From NCBI RefSeq assembly GCF_020181615.1, contig NZ_CP084029.1, positions 1,717,875 to 1,781,874 of the forward strand: 64,000 nt of DNA, read 5' to 3'. Origin of the DNA: [Mycobacterium] crassicus. GTDB taxonomy: Bacteria > Actinomycetota > Actinomycetes > Mycobacteriales > Mycobacteriaceae. Every line of letters starts with the position of its first letter. Position 1 is the stretch's first letter. The position numbers and the translations under genes are program-made. Shown one piece after another: positions 36,249 to 45,086 of this stretch. The notes under the pieces are model-generated. The model worked only from the letters and a program-made list of their open reading frames with translations, had not been told where the DNA came from and searched no databases.

Positions 36249-36446
36249 ATGGTTGGCTTCCTGAGCTGGTGGGACGGCGTTGAGCTGTGGCTGTCGGGCC
36301 TCGGCTTCGTGGTGCAGACCGCCGTGGTGATGCCGGTGGTGCTGGTGCTGGCCTACGGTCTGGCGGTGCTTATGGACGCCGCGTTGGGGGAGGGGATCCG
36401 GGTGCTGCAGCGGGTGCGGCGCGACGGGGACGGCGGGACGCGCTGA
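36249..36446 (+). CDS. Small membrane protein (Rv2401-like position)
   Basis: The 65-residue protein MVGFLSWWDGVELWLSGLGF… has a hydrophobic helix (VVQTAVVMPVVLVLAYGLAVLMDAAL) and a basic C-terminus (RVLQRVRRDGDGGTR), consistent with a single-pass membrane protein. It is divergent from the trehalase gene. Its stop overlaps the ATG of a second tiny membrane protein. The function is unknown, but two coupled small membrane proteins occur at the same place in M. tuberculosis (Rv2401/Rv2401A), which supports both. Confidence 0.6.
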   Translation: MVGFLSWWDGVELWLSGLGFVVQTAVVMPVVLVLAYGLAVLMDAALGEGIRVLQRVRRDGDGGTR

Positions 36447-36523
36447 TGCCCCGCTCGCACGTGACGTTGATTCTGGTCGGCTTGATCGCCTTGGTGATCG
36501 TCAGCTGGCTGCTGACCCGCTGA
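36446..36523 (+). CDS. 25-residue membrane peptide (Rv2401A-like position)
   Basis: ATG 36446 overlaps the preceding stop (ATGA) and encodes MPRSHVTLILVGLIALVIVS plus WLLTR: a basic start, one hydrophobic helix and a short tail. It is below usual gene-finding thresholds. Overlap coupling and clear membrane character argue that it is translated. The function is unknown. Confidence 0.5.
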   Translation: MPRSHVTLILVGLIALVIVSWLLTR

Positions 36524-36539
36524 CCGCGTGGGCTTCTGT

Positions 36540-36545
36540 TAGGCT
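36540..36545 (+). promoter_or_regulatory. Predicted −10 of a leaderless transcript before subI
   Basis: TAGGCT fits TANNNT, and exactly 7 nt separate it from ATG 36553, placing the transcription start at the start codon of the Cys-rich leader peptide. The sirA leader has the same 7-nt spacing. Confidence 0.55.
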
Positions 36546-36552
36546 TCCCGGC

Positions 36553-36654
36553 ATGTTCGCAGCCTCCGGTGACCAGCAGGGCCATGCGTCGGCCCTCGCG
36601 GTGCGCGTCGCCGTGGTCAATTGCGCTGTGGTCGACCTGCACTGTTGTCGCTGA
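36553..36654 (+). CDS. Cysteine-rich leader peptide of the subI–cysTWA operon
   Basis: This 33-residue frame ends VVNCAVVDLHCCR, with three of its last ten residues Cys and two adjacent Cys codons just before the stop. Polycysteine leaderless small frames upstream of sulfur genes act as cysteine-responsive attenuators in mycobacteria: with enough charged tRNA-Cys, leader translation completes and downstream expression falls. Here the frame starts 7 nt after a −10 element and has no SD. It lies 126 nt upstream of subI, and a small hairpin (CGTCA–TAGC–TGACG, 36681–36694) sits between. A further 15-codon GTG frame (36708–36755) follows CACAAT, also by 7 nt. Confidence 0.75.
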   Translation: MFAASGDQQGHASALAVRVAVVNCAVVDLHCCR

Positions 36655-36780
36655 CCCTGCACCCGTCGGCGCACTGGTGTCGTCATAGCTGACGCACAAT
36701 CCTTTCAGTGAGCGCCTTTCGCGATCCGACGGACACGCATTCTGCCGACGTCTAGACGGATTCGCCCGGAAAGGTCACCA

Positions 36781-37812
36781 ATGTCCAACCCCCTCTTGCG
36801 GACAGCCGCATCGGCGCTGGCTGCTGCTCTGGTCGCCACCACCCTCGCCGGGTGCGGCGGCGGCCCCAGTGACGTGGTCGGGGGTGGCGACCGGTCCGAC
36901 GCGAACACCACCCTGACACTGGTGGCCTACGCGGTTCCCGAGCCCGGCTGGAGCCGGGTGATCCCGGCGTTCTACGACACCGAGGCGGGCGCCGACGTGG
37001 AGGTCGTCACCTCCTACGGGGCCTCGGGCGATCAGTCCCGCGGCGTGGCCAACGGCAAACCCGCCGACATCGTGAACTTCTCGGTGGAACCCGACATCAC
37101 CCGTCTGGTCAAGGCCGGCAAGGTCGGCGAGGACTGGAACGCCGACGTCACCGGGGGCATCCCGTTCGGTTCGGTGGTGAGCCTGGTGGTGCGGCAGGGC
37201 AATCCGAAACACATCAAAGACTGGGACGACCTGCTGCGGCCCGGGGTCGAGGTGATCAGCCCCAGCCCGCTGAGCTCCGGATCGGCCAAGTGGAACCTGC
37301 TGGCGCCCTACGCCGTCAAGAGCGACGGCGGCAAGAATCCGCAGGCCGGCCTGGACTTCGTCGATCGCCTGATCAGCGACCACGTCAAGCTGCGCCCGGG
37401 GTCGGGACGGGAGGCCACCGATGTGTTCCTGCAAGGCAGCGGTGACGTCCTGATCAGCTACGAGAACGAGGCCATCGCGATCGAGCGCAAGGGCAAGCCG
37501 GTCGAGCACATCAATCCGTCGCAGACCTTCAAGATCGAGAACCCGCTGGCGGTGGTGACCACCACCAGGAACCTGGACACCGTCACCGCGTTCAAGAACT
37601 TCCAGTACACAGCCGTCGCGCAGCGGCTGTGGGCGCAGGCGGGCTTCCGCCCGGCCGACCCGGGTATCGCCGCCGAGTTCCGCCATGACTTCCCGGCACC
37701 CGACAAGCTCTGGACAGTCGCCGACCTCGGCGGGTGGGGTGTTGTCGACACCGGACTGTTCGACAAGGAAAGCGGCACCATCACCAAGATCTACACCCGG
37801 GCCACCGGATGA
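36781..37812 (+). CDS. subI: Sulfate-binding lipoprotein
   Basis: SubI is the extracytoplasmic sulfate receptor of the CysTWA ABC importer. The 343-residue protein has a signal peptide with lipobox TLAGC (Cys25), then the sulfate/thiosulfate-binding fold: LTLVAYAVPEPGWSRVIPAF, YGASGDQSRGVANGKPADIV and GSAKWNLLAPYAV, followed by SGDVLISYENEAI. A strong GGAAAGG precedes ATG 36781. Its stop overlaps the cysT start. It corresponds to Rv2400c. Expression is probably controlled by the Cys leader just upstream. Confidence 0.95.
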   Translation: MSNPLLRTAASALAAALVATTLAGCGGGPSDVVGGGDRSDANTTLTLVAYAVPEPGWSRVIPAFYDTEAGADVEVVTSYGASGDQSRGVANGKPADIVNFSVEPDITRLVKAGKVGEDWNADVTGGIPFGSVVSLVVRQGNPKHIKDWDDLLRPGVEVISPSPLSSGSAKWNLLAPYAVKSDGGKNPQAGLDFVDRLISDHVKLRPGSGREATDVFLQGSGDVLISYENEAIAIERKGKPVEHINPSQTFKIENPLAVVTTTRNLDTVTAFKNFQYTAVAQRLWAQAGFRPADPGIAAEFRHDFPAPDKLWTVADLGGWGVVDTGLFDKESGTITKIYTRATG

Positions 37813-38666
37813 CCGCCATCGTCGTGACCGAGGCGACCCGGCCCGGTGAGGAGGGTCCACCGACGGATGCGGGGTTCCGCCGGGAAGCTGTGTCGCTGCG
37901 GGTCGGCGCCGCGGTGGTGTGGCTGTCGCTGATCGTGCTGGCGCCACTGGCCGCGGTCGCCTGGCAGGCGGCCGGCGGTGGCTGGCGGGCATTTCAGTTG
38001 GCGGTCACCTCGCACGCCGCGCTGGAGTCCTTCCGGGTGACCTTGACGATCGCGGCCGGCGTCACCGTGGTCAACATGGTGTTCGGACTGCTGATCGCCT
38101 GGGTGCTGGTGCGTGACGACTTTCCGGGCAAACGCTTCGTCGACGTGATCATCGACCTGCCGTTCGCGCTGCCCACCATCGTCGCCAGCCTGGTGATGCT
38201 GGCGCTGTACGGTCCGGCCAGCCCGGTGAACATCCATCTGCAGCACACCGCCTGGGGTGTGGGCCTGGCGCTGGCGTTCGTCACCCTGCCGTTCGTGGTG
38301 CGCTCCGTGCAGCCGGTGCTGCTGGAGATCGATCGGGAGGTCGAGCAGGCCGCCGCCTCGCTGGGTGCTTCGGGGGTCACCATCCTGCGCACCGTGGTGC
38401 TGCCGTCGCTGACACCGGCGCTGCTGACCGGAGCGGGCCTGGCGTTCTCCCGGGCGATCGGCGAGTTCGGATCGGTGGTGCTGATCGGCGGGGCGGTGCC
38501 CGGCAAGACCGAGGTGTCCTCACAGTGGATCCGCACCCTGATCGAGAACGACGACCGTACCGGGGCGGCGGCGATCTCGCTGGTACTGCTGGCGATCTCG
38601 TTCCTGGTGCTGCTCGCGCTGCGGGTACTGGGGGCGCGGGTGACCCGGCGGCAGGAGCGCTCGTGA
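37809..38666 (+). CDS. cysT: Sulfate ABC transporter permease CysT
   Basis: The 285-residue membrane protein has about six transmembrane helices and the permease EAA-type loop EVEQAAASLGASGVTILRTVVLPSL that contacts the ATPase. ATG 37809 overlaps the subI stop, and the stop overlaps the cysW GTG. It pairs with CysW to form the sulfate channel. It corresponds to Rv2399c. Confidence 0.94.
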   Translation: MTAIVVTEATRPGEEGPPTDAGFRREAVSLRVGAAVVWLSLIVLAPLAAVAWQAAGGGWRAFQLAVTSHAALESFRVTLTIAAGVTVVNMVFGLLIAWVLVRDDFPGKRFVDVIIDLPFALPTIVASLVMLALYGPASPVNIHLQHTAWGVGLALAFVTLPFVVRSVQPVLLEIDREVEQAAASLGASGVTILRTVVLPSLTPALLTGAGLAFSRAIGEFGSVVLIGGAVPGKTEVSSQWIRTLIENDDRTGAAAISLVLLAISFLVLLALRVLGARVTRRQERS

Positions 38667-39478
38667 CATCGTCGCGCAAAGTCCGCTACCTCGTCCGCTT
38701 CGTGGCGCTGGCCTACATCGGGCTGCTGCTGGTCGTCCCGGTGTCGCTGATCCTGTGGCGCACCTTCGAACCTGGATTCGGGCAGTTCGTCGACTACATC
38801 TCCACCCCGGCGGCGATCTCGGCGCTGCAGCTGTCGCTGCTGGTGGTGGCGATCGTGGTGCCGCTCAACGTCATCTTCGGCATTCCCACCGCATTGGTGC
38901 TGGCCCGCAACCGCTTCCGCGGTAAGGGAGCGCTGCAGGCGATCATCGACCTGCCGTTCGCGGTGTCGCCGGTGATCGTCGGTGTGGCACTGATCGTGCT
39001 GTGGGGCTCGGGCGGGCTGTTGGGCTTCGTGGAGAACGACTGGGGCTTCAAGATCATCTTCGGCTTGCCGGGCATCGTGCTGGCCAGCATTTTCGTCACG
39101 CTGCCGTTCGTGATCCGGGAAGTCGAACCGGTACTGCACGAATTGGGTACCGACATGGAGGAAGCGGCGGCCACGCTGGGTTCCAGTTGGTGGCAGACGT
39201 TCTGGCGGATCACCCTGCCGTCGATCCGCTGGGGGCTGACCTACGGGATCGTGCTGACCGTGGCACGCACCCTCGGCGAGTACGGCGCGGTGCTGATCGT
39301 GTCGTCCAACCTGCCCGGCAAGTCCCAGACACTGACCCTGTTGGTGTCCGACCGCTACAACCGCGGCGCCGAATACGGTGCCTACGCCCTGTCGACGCTG
39401 CTGATGACGGTGTCGATCCTGGTGTTGATCGTTCAGATGGTGCTCGACATGCGGCGGGCCGGGAAGGAGAGCAGATGA
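38663..39478 (+). CDS. cysW: Sulfate ABC transporter permease CysW
   Basis: The 271-residue protein is the second permease, with the EAA loop [20 protein letters not shown] and [20 protein letters not shown] typical of CysW. GTG 38663 ([13 protein letters not shown]) overlaps the cysT stop. The longer open frame upstream is inside cysT. It corresponds to Rv2398c. The overlapping subI-cysT-cysW-cysA chain indicates strict co-translation. Confidence 0.94.
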   Translation: MTSSRKVRYLVRFVALAYIGLLLVVPVSLILWRTFEPGFGQFVDYISTPAAISALQLSLLVVAIVVPLNVIFGIPTALVLARNRFRGKGALQAIIDLPFAVSPVIVGVALIVLWGSGGLLGFVENDWGFKIIFGLPGIVLASIFVTLPFVIREVEPVLHELGTDMEEAAATLGSSWWQTFWRITLPSIRWGLTYGIVLTVARTLGEYGAVLIVSSNLPGKSQTLTLLVSDRYNRGAEYGAYALSTLLMTVSILVLIVQMVLDMRRAGKESR

Positions 39479-40518
39479 GCAACGCGATCACCGTGCGCGG
39501 AGCCAACAAGCGCTACGGAGACTTCGTCGCACTGGACAACGTGGACTTCGCGGTTCCGTCCGGTTCGCTCACCGCCCTGCTCGGCCCCAGCGGTTCGGGC
39601 AAGTCCACCCTGCTGCGGGCGATCGCCGGCCTGGACCACCCGGACAGCGGCACCGTCACGATCAACGGCGTCGACGTCACCGGGATCCCACCGCAGCGGC
39701 GCGGCATCGGGTTCGTGTTCCAGCACTACGCGGCGTTCAAGCACATGACGGTGCGCGACAACGTGGCATTCGGGCTGAAGATCCGCAAACGGCCCAAATC
39801 CGAGATCAAAGAGAAGGTGGATAATCTACTGGAAGTGGTGGGGCTCAGTGGTTTTCAGAACCGCTACCCCAACCAGCTGTCCGGTGGGCAGCGCCAGCGG
39901 ATGGCCTTGGCGCGGGCGCTGGCGGTGGACCCGCAGGTGCTGCTGCTCGATGAGCCGTTCGGGGCACTGGACGCCAAGGTCAGGGAAGACCTGCGCGCCT
40001 GGCTGCGCCGCCTGCACGAGGACGTGCACGTCACGACGGTGCTGGTCACCCACGACCAGGCCGAGGCACTCGATGTCGCCGACCGGATCGCCGTGCTCAA
40101 TCAGGGCCGCATCGAGCAACTCGGCACTCCGACCGAGGTGTACGACGCCCCGGCGAACGCGTTCGTGATGTCGTTTCTGGGGGCGGTGTCCTCACTCAAC
40201 GGCTCGCTGGTGCGTCCGCACGACATCCGGGTGGGCCGCAGCCCGGAGATGGCGGTGGCCGGTATCGACGGCGGTGCGTCCTCTGACGTGCTGCGCGCGG
40301 TGGTGGACCGGGTCGTGGTGCTGGGCTTCGAGGTGCGGGTCGAGCTGACCAACGCGGCGACCAAAGCGCCGTTCATCGCGCAGATCACGCGGGGCGACGC
40401 CGAGGCGCTGTCGCTGGTCGAGGGGGACACCGTCTACGTGCGGGCCACCAGGAGGCCGCCGCTGGATGGCGACGGGGCCCTTGACCCCGCCACCGCGTCG
40501 CGGCCTGCGTTGGCGTGA
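39475..40518 (+). CDS. cysA: Sulfate ABC transporter ATPase CysA
   Basis: The 347-residue ATPase has Walker [10 protein letters not shown] at 37–45, the signature [15 protein letters not shown], Walker [10 protein letters not shown] and the switch HDQ, followed by a C-terminal regulatory OB-like domain. ATG 39475 overlaps the cysW stop. It powers sulfate import through CysT/CysW. In M. tuberculosis cysA1 (Rv2397c) is followed by a PE_PGRS region and ggtB; here the sirohydrochlorin chelatase gene follows directly in convergent orientation. Confidence 0.94.
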   Translation: MSNAITVRGANKRYGDFVALDNVDFAVPSGSLTALLGPSGSGKSTLLRAIAGLDHPDSGTVTINGVDVTGIPPQRRGIGFVFQHYAAFKHMTVRDNVAFGLKIRKRPKSEIKEKVDNLLEVVGLSGFQNRYPNQLSGGQRQRMALARALAVDPQVLLLDEPFGALDAKVREDLRAWLRRLHEDVHVTTVLVTHDQAEALDVADRIAVLNQGRIEQLGTPTEVYDAPANAFVMSFLGAVSSLNGSLVRPHDIRVGRSPEMAVAGIDGGASSDVLRAVVDRVVVLGFEVRVELTNAATKAPFIAQITRGDAEALSLVEGDTVYVRATRRPPLDGDGALDPATASRPALA

Positions 40519-40568
40519 TGCCCTCTCGCTCTCACAGATTCGTGCGCTGACTCCGCTCTCGGCGTGAA

Positions 40569-41294
40569 TCAGGCAGCCAGGTCGGTGCCGGAGGCCAGCA
40601 CCGTCTCCACCCGGTCCAGCACGGTCGCGGCCACCAGGCGGTGCGCGCCCAGCGGCTCGGCCATCGGAATCCCAGCGCGCGCAGCGTAGTCCGCGATCCC
40701 GTCGGTGATCCTGCCGTGGGCCAGGAACCACGGGGCGATCATCAGCTTGGTGGCACCGCGTGCCGTGAGGCGCTCGACGGCCTCCGGTACCGAGGGATGC
40801 GGACCTTGAGTGGCAAAGGCGACTTCCACTCCGGCCCAACGGGTTCCGCGGGACAGAGGGGCGGCGACTCGAGCGGTCTGCGCATTGGCCTCCTGGTGGG
40901 AGGAACCCACCGCGACCACCACCACACCGAGCTCCGGGTCGAACCGGGAAGCCCCGGCTGCGCTGACCCGCTCACCGAGAACCTGCACCAGCCGGTCGTC
41001 CTCGCCCAGGGTGGGCGCCACCCGCACCCGAACCCCCGACTGTTCGATCACAGCCGGGATGTCGATGCGGGCGTGGTAGGCGCTGGCCAGCAGAAACGGA
41101 ACCACCACGACGTCGTCCGTGGCACCGCTCAGCTCACCCAACACGTCACGCAGATTCGGGGTGCTGTGTTCGCAGAACGCCACCCGCACATCGAATTCCG
41201 GCGCGACCCGGCGCAGGTGCCCGGCGATCGCCTCGGTGTTGGCGGCCGAGCGCGGGTCCCGGCTGCCGTGCGCCGTCAAGACCAGCGTGGTCAC
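40569..41294 (-). CDS. Sirohydrochlorin ferrochelatase-like protein (CbiX family)
   Basis: The 241-residue protein has two CbiX/SirB half-domains: LVLTAHGSRDPRSAANTEAI with the metal-binding His and VVVVPFLLASAYHARIDIP, then VVVVAVGSSHQEANAQT and LMIAPWFLAHGRITDGI. It would insert Fe into sirohydrochlorin to make the siroheme used by SirA. GTG 41294 overlaps the cysH stop (GTGA). It corresponds to Rv2393 (che1). It is the last gene of the sirA–cysH–che operon. Confidence 0.88.
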   Translation of the reverse strand: MTTLVLTAHGSRDPRSAANTEAIAGHLRRVAPEFDVRVAFCEHSTPNLRDVLGELSGATDDVVVVPFLLASAYHARIDIPAVIEQSGVRVRVAPTLGEDDRLVQVLGERVSAAGASRFDPELGVVVVAVGSSHQEANAQTARVAAPLSRGTRWAGVEVAFATQGPHPSVPEAVERLTARGATKLMIAPWFLAHGRITDGIADYAARAGIPMAEPLGAHRLVAATVLDRVETVLASGTDLAA

Positions 41295-41992
41295 GAGGCG
41301 TGCAACCCGCATTCGGTCTTGGCCAGTCCCGCCCAGCGTCCGCTGCGCGCATCGGCGCCGGCCGCCGGCTTGGTCGTGCACGGCGCGCAGCCGATAGACG
41401 GGTATCCCTCGTCGATCAGCGGGTTGACCAGCACATTGTTCGCGGCGATATAGGCGTTGAACTCCTCGTCGGACCAGGCCGCGATGGGGTTGATCTTCAC
41501 CAGGCCGAACGGCTCGTCGTAGCTGATCAGGGGGGCGTTGGCCCGGGTCGGCGCCTCGACCCGGCGCAGCCCGGTCACCCACGCCGAGTAACCGCGCAGT
41601 GTGCGGGCCAGCGGCTCGACTTTGCGCATCTGGCAGCACAGGGCCGGGTTGGACGCGAACAGGTCCTTGCCGTGGCTGGCGTCCTGCTGCGCCACGGTCA
41701 GCTCTGGGGTGACGTTGACCAGCTGGATGTCATACATCGCCTCGACCGCATCGCGGGTGCCGATGGTCTCGGCGAAGTGGTAGCCGGTGTCGAGGAACAG
41801 CACGGGCACGCCCGCTCGAACCTTGGCGGCCAGGTCCACCAGCACCGCGTCGGCCATGTTGGAGGCCACCACGTAGTCCGGGCCGAAGTTCGCGTCGGTC
41901 CACTCCAACAGCTCGGTGGCGGTGGCGCCGTCCAGCTCCGCCGCACCCTTGGCGGCGAGCTCGCGCAACTGCTCCTCGGTGTGCGCCCTCAT
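41291..41992 (-). CDS. cysH: Adenylylsulfate (APS) reductase CysH, 4Fe-4S type
   Basis: The 233-residue enzyme reduces activated sulfate to sulfite. The bacterial APS-reductase cluster motif is complete: C119-C120 and C202-x-x-C205, plus the catalytic C-terminal ECGLH (Cys228). The PP-loop-like region is TDANFGPDYVVASNMAD. This marks it as an APS rather than PAPS reductase. ATG 41992 overlaps the sirA stop by 4 bp. It corresponds to Rv2392. Confidence 0.95.
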   Translation of the reverse strand: MRAHTEEQLRELAAKGAAELDGATATELLEWTDANFGPDYVVASNMADAVLVDLAAKVRAGVPVLFLDTGYHFAETIGTRDAVEAMYDIQLVNVTPELTVAQQDASHGKDLFASNPALCCQMRKVEPLARTLRGYSAWVTGLRRVEAPTRANAPLISYDEPFGLVKINPIAAWSDEEFNAYIAANNVLVNPLIDEGYPSIGCAPCTTKPAAGADARSGRWAGLAKTECGLHAS

Positions 41993-43677
41993 CGCAGGTC
42001 ATCCTCTTCGGCACGCACCGCCCACTGGGCGAAGCGCTCGCCGGTGTTGCGCTGCTTGATGAAGTTGCGCACCACCCGCTCGATGTAGTCGCCGAGTTCG
42101 TCGTTGGTCACCTTGTGCTGGCGCAGTTTGCGGCCGAACCCACTGTCCTGACCCAGGCTGCCGCCCAGGTGCACCTGGAAGCCGGGGATCGAGTTGCCGT
42201 TGCCGTCGTCGATCATCTGGCCCTTGAACCCGATGTCGGCGACCTGGATGCGGGCACACGAGTTCGGGCAACCGTTGATGTTGATCGTCACCGGTACGTC
42301 CAGCAGGGCGTTGAGGTCGTCGAGGCGCTTCTCGAGGTCGGGCACCAGGCTCTGGGCGCGTACCCGGGTCTCGACGAACGACAGCTTGCAGAACTCCAGG
42401 CCGGTGCAGGCCATCAGATTGCGCCGCCACGCGGACGGGTTGGACGGCAGGCCCAGCGCATCCAGTTCGGCGGTCAGCCAGTCCAGCTTCTCGTCGGGGA
42501 CGTCCAGGATGATCAGCTTCTGATACGGCGTGAACCGCGCCCGGTCCGAGCCCAGCTGCTCCATCAGCTCGGCCACCTTGACCAGCGTCTGGCCGTTGAC
42601 CCGCCCGGAGATCGGGGCAACGCCGACCGCGTTGAGGCCGTTGCGGGTCCGCTGCACCCCGACGTGGTCGATGGGGGAGGTGGGCTTTTCGGGCGCCGGG
42701 CCGTCGATGAGCGGCCGCTTGAGGTATTCGGTCTCGAGAACCTCCCGGAACTTCTCCGGTCCCCAGTCCTTGAGCAGGAACTTCAGCCGAGCCTTGGACC
42801 GCAGCCGGCGATAGCCGTAGTCGCGGAACAGGCTGGTGACGGCCTCCCAGACGTCCGGCACCTCGTCCAGCGGCACCCAGGCGCCGAGCCGCTGGGCCAG
42901 CATCGGGTTGGTGGACAGTCCGCCACCGACCCACAGGTCCAGGCCGGGGCCGTGCTCGGGGTGGTTGACGCCGATGAACGAGATGTCGTTGACCTCGTGG
43001 GCGACATCCTGCAGGCCCGAGACCGCGGTCTTGTACTTGCGCGGCAGGTTGGCGTAGTCCGGGTTGCCGATGTAGCGGCGGACGATCTCGTCGAGCGCCC
43101 AGGACGGGTCGAGTACCTCGTCGAGGGACTCGCCGGCCAGCGGGGAACCCAGCATGCCGCGCGGGCAGTCGCCGCAGGCCTCCGTGGTCTGCAGGCCGAC
43201 CTCGGCCAGCTTGTCCCAGATCTCCGGAACCTTCTCGATCTCGATCCAGTGGTACTGCAGGTTGTTTCGGTCGGAGATGTCGGCGGTGCCCCGCGCGTAG
43301 TCGACCGAGATCTCACCGAGGGTCCGCATCGCAGCGGCAGACAGCGCCTTGCCGTCGCAGCGCACCCGCATCATGAAGTACTTGGCCTCCAGCAGGTCGG
43401 CGTTCTCGTCGCCGGTGAAGGTGCCGTCGTAGCCCTGCTCGCGTTGGGTGTAGAGGCCCATCCAGCGGAAGCGCCCACGCAGGTCGTCCGTGGTGATGCT
43501 GTCGAACCCCTGCTTGGAGTACACATCGACGATCCGCGCCTTGACGTTCAGCGCCGGGTCTTCCTGCTTGAACTGCTCGTTGGGGTTCTGCGGCTCGGTC
43601 TCACCGAGGGCCCACTGGGCCTCACTGCGTTGTCGGGGTGCGCGGGTGGGGCCGGACGCGGTCGGGGTGGTGGTCAA
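41989..43677 (-). CDS. sirA: Ferredoxin-dependent sulfite reductase
   Basis: SirA/NirA reduces sulfite to sulfide. The protein (562 aa) has the siroheme/4Fe-4S ligands CTGLEFC and GCPNSC, and the FRWMGLYTQREQGYDG and TTEACGDCPR segments that in the M. tuberculosis enzyme hold the Tyr–Cys crosslink pair. The frame extends to ATG 43710, but TTG 43677 has AAGGAG 6 nt upstream and gives the family N-terminus (MTTTPTASGP), so TTG is preferred. It is the first gene of the reduction operon and is preceded by a Cys-rich leader. Confidence 0.93.
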   Translation of the reverse strand: MTTTPTASGPTRAPRQRSEAQWALGETEPQNPNEQFKQEDPALNVKARIVDVYSKQGFDSITTDDLRGRFRWMGLYTQREQGYDGTFTGDENADLLEAKYFMMRVRCDGKALSAAAMRTLGEISVDYARGTADISDRNNLQYHWIEIEKVPEIWDKLAEVGLQTTEACGDCPRGMLGSPLAGESLDEVLDPSWALDEIVRRYIGNPDYANLPRKYKTAVSGLQDVAHEVNDISFIGVNHPEHGPGLDLWVGGGLSTNPMLAQRLGAWVPLDEVPDVWEAVTSLFRDYGYRRLRSKARLKFLLKDWGPEKFREVLETEYLKRPLIDGPAPEKPTSPIDHVGVQRTRNGLNAVGVAPISGRVNGQTLVKVAELMEQLGSDRARFTPYQKLIILDVPDEKLDWLTAELDALGLPSNPSAWRRNLMACTGLEFCKLSFVETRVRAQSLVPDLEKRLDDLNALLDVPVTININGCPNSCARIQVADIGFKGQMIDDGNGNSIPGFQVHLGGSLGQDSGFGRKLRQHKVTNDELGDYIERVVRNFIKQRNTGERFAQWAVRAEEDDLR

Positions 43678-43794
43678 CGGACTCTCCTTCAACAAAGGAG
43701 CCGGCGGCATGGAACGCGATTCACCGGATAGCTGACTCCGGCGGCGCAGATCCGGCGGCCAGCTGGGAATAGACAGGTGGGCGGGTCTACGGGA

Positions 43795-43890
43795 TCAAGG
43801 CAGACAGCGACAGCTGCAGATGCGCTTGAAATCGATGTGTCGCCGAGCCGCCAGGGCAATCCCAGATGCGGTGCAGTAGGCGGCGGTCAC
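43795..43890 (-). CDS. Cysteine-rich leader peptide of the sirA operon
   Basis: Read leftward from GTG 43890 this is a 31-residue peptide ending ARRHIDFKRICSCRCLP, with three Cys in its last seven residues. The R-x-H-[IV]-D-[LF]-x-R pattern followed by Cys is that of actinobacterial leader peptides before sulfate/sulfite genes. A −10 CATAAT (complement of 43898–43903) lies 7 nt upstream of the GTG, so the transcript would be leaderless. It ends 117 nt before the sirA TTG. It probably attenuates sirA–cysH–che according to Cys-tRNA charging. Confidence 0.75.
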   Translation of the reverse strand: MTAAYCTASGIALAARRHIDFKRICSCRCLP

Positions 43891-43897
43891 AGGGGCG

Positions 43898-43903
43898 ATT
43901 ATG
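43898..43903 (-). promoter_or_regulatory. −10 element of the leaderless sirA leader transcript
   Basis: The minus-strand hexamer CATAAT is followed by 7 nt and then GTG 43890, mirroring the 7-nt spacing in front of the subI leader. Confidence 0.55.
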
Positions 43904-44081
43904 CCATGGATGCCGAAAATCTTCCTTACCGGCGCAAAGTTGTGATCAGCGTGAGCAAAACTCATTTGGGGCCCGGCGCCGAGGCGGTCGGGTCGGGGGG
44001 CGGGCTGGAGAGGGCACGGGACCGTGCGAACCGACTTCGGGGCGCCGCAGAGAACAGCCGAACGGAAGGCGGGTGGGACAG

Positions 44082-44624
44082 GTGAGTGTCGTCGACTTCG
44101 AGTGGGAACCGGCGTGGGAACCGCTACCGGCAGCCCAGCCCGCACCGCGCGCCAACGGACGCGCCCTGCTGCGGCGCTGGCTGGCGATCGCGACGCTGGT
44201 GGCCGCCGCCGGTGGTGGCGGGTGGCTGGCCGCCGCGCACTATCAGACCCATCTGGCAGGCGCGGAGGCGCTCGAGGCGGCCGAGGCATATGTGTTGCGG
44301 CTGACCAATATCGACGCCGACGACGTCGATCGCAACTTCGCGCAGATCGCCGAGGGCTCGACCGGTGAGTTCAAGGCGATGCACACCCGCTCCGGCACGG
44401 CGATCCGCCAACTGCTGATCGACAACAAGGCGACCGCTCGCGGGCACGTCACCGAAGCGGTGGTGAAATCCGCCGACCGGAATCATGTCGTGGTGGTGCT
44501 GCTGGTCAATCAGGCGGTGCGCAACGCCGCCAACCCCGAACCGGTGATCGATCGCAGCCGGGTCCGGATGACCATGGACAAGGTGGACGGCCGCTGGCTG
44601 GCGAGCAGGGTGGAGTTGGTATGA
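44082..44624 (+). CDS. Mce-associated-like membrane protein (Rv2390c position)
   Basis: The 180-residue protein has a cytoplasmic N-terminus, one membrane helix at about residues 31–50 ([20 protein letters not shown]) and an extracytoplasmic domain ([29 protein letters not shown] … [10 protein letters not shown] … [21 protein letters not shown]) with the NTF2-like pattern of mycobacterial Mce-associated proteins. GTG 44082 gives [10 protein letters not shown]. It overlaps the rpfD start (ATGA). It may help localise or stabilise RpfD, but this is only inferred from coupling. Confidence 0.75.
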   Translation: MSVVDFEWEPAWEPLPAAQPAPRANGRALLRRWLAIATLVAAAGGGGWLAAAHYQTHLAGAEALEAAEAYVLRLTNIDADDVDRNFAQIAEGSTGEFKAMHTRSGTAIRQLLIDNKATARGHVTEAVVKSADRNHVVVVLLVNQAVRNAANPEPVIDRSRVRMTMDKVDGRWLASRVELV

Positions 44625-45025
44625 GGAAATTCACAGTGCCGGCGGCCGGTGCGCTGCTGTTCGCGGCCGGGCTCGCCGGTGCGGCGCACGCCGACCCGAT
44701 CAACTGGGAAGCCATCGCCAAGTGTGAGTCCGGCGGCAACTGGTCGGCCGACACCGGCAACGGTGACTACGGCGGTCTGCAGATCAGCGGTGCGGCCTGG
44801 GACGCCAACGGCGGAGTCGGGTTGCCCTCGCAAGCCACTCCGACGCAGCAGATCGCCGTCGCCAACCGGATCATGGCCAGCCAGGGCCCCGGGGCCTGGC
44901 CGACGTGTGCATCTCGGGGCAGTGTCGCCGCGACCGGTAACGGGGCCGCCCCGGTGGGATCGCTGACCCACTATCTGACAGCGCTGTTCGATGACGCCGA
45001 CGGGACGATCGTTCGATCCGACTGA
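44621..45025 (+). CDS. rpfD: Resuscitation-promoting factor RpfD-like transglycosylase
   Basis: The 134-residue protein has a signal peptide (…LAGAAHA) and a single Rpf domain: [20 protein letters not shown] with the catalytic Glu in [16 protein letters not shown] and a second Cys in WPTC. It is a lysozyme-like muralytic enzyme linked to reactivation of dormant cells. ATG 44621 overlaps the upstream stop. The order membrane protein–rpfD–hemW matches Rv2390c–Rv2388c. Confidence 0.92.
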   Translation: MRKFTVPAAGALLFAAGLAGAAHADPINWEAIAKCESGGNWSADTGNGDYGGLQISGAAWDANGGVGLPSQATPTQQIAVANRIMASQGPGAWPTCASRGSVAATGNGAAPVGSLTHYLTALFDDADGTIVRSD

Positions 45026-45086
45026 GGCCCCGACGCAGGCCCGGGCGCGCAGCGCCGGCCGGTGCGCCATGGGATGATCGGGCCCT

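Larger units (their letters stand above)
43678..44081. other. Divergent regulatory region between sirA and the 44082 gene
   Basis: This ~400-bp spacer contains the sirA leader peptide and its promoter on the minus strand. Short repeats of CCGGCGGC (around 43702, 43738 and 43752) lie between the leader stop and sirA and could form alternative structures. From 43920 to 44081 nothing further is recognised except the presumed promoter of the rightward operon. Confidence 0.5.
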
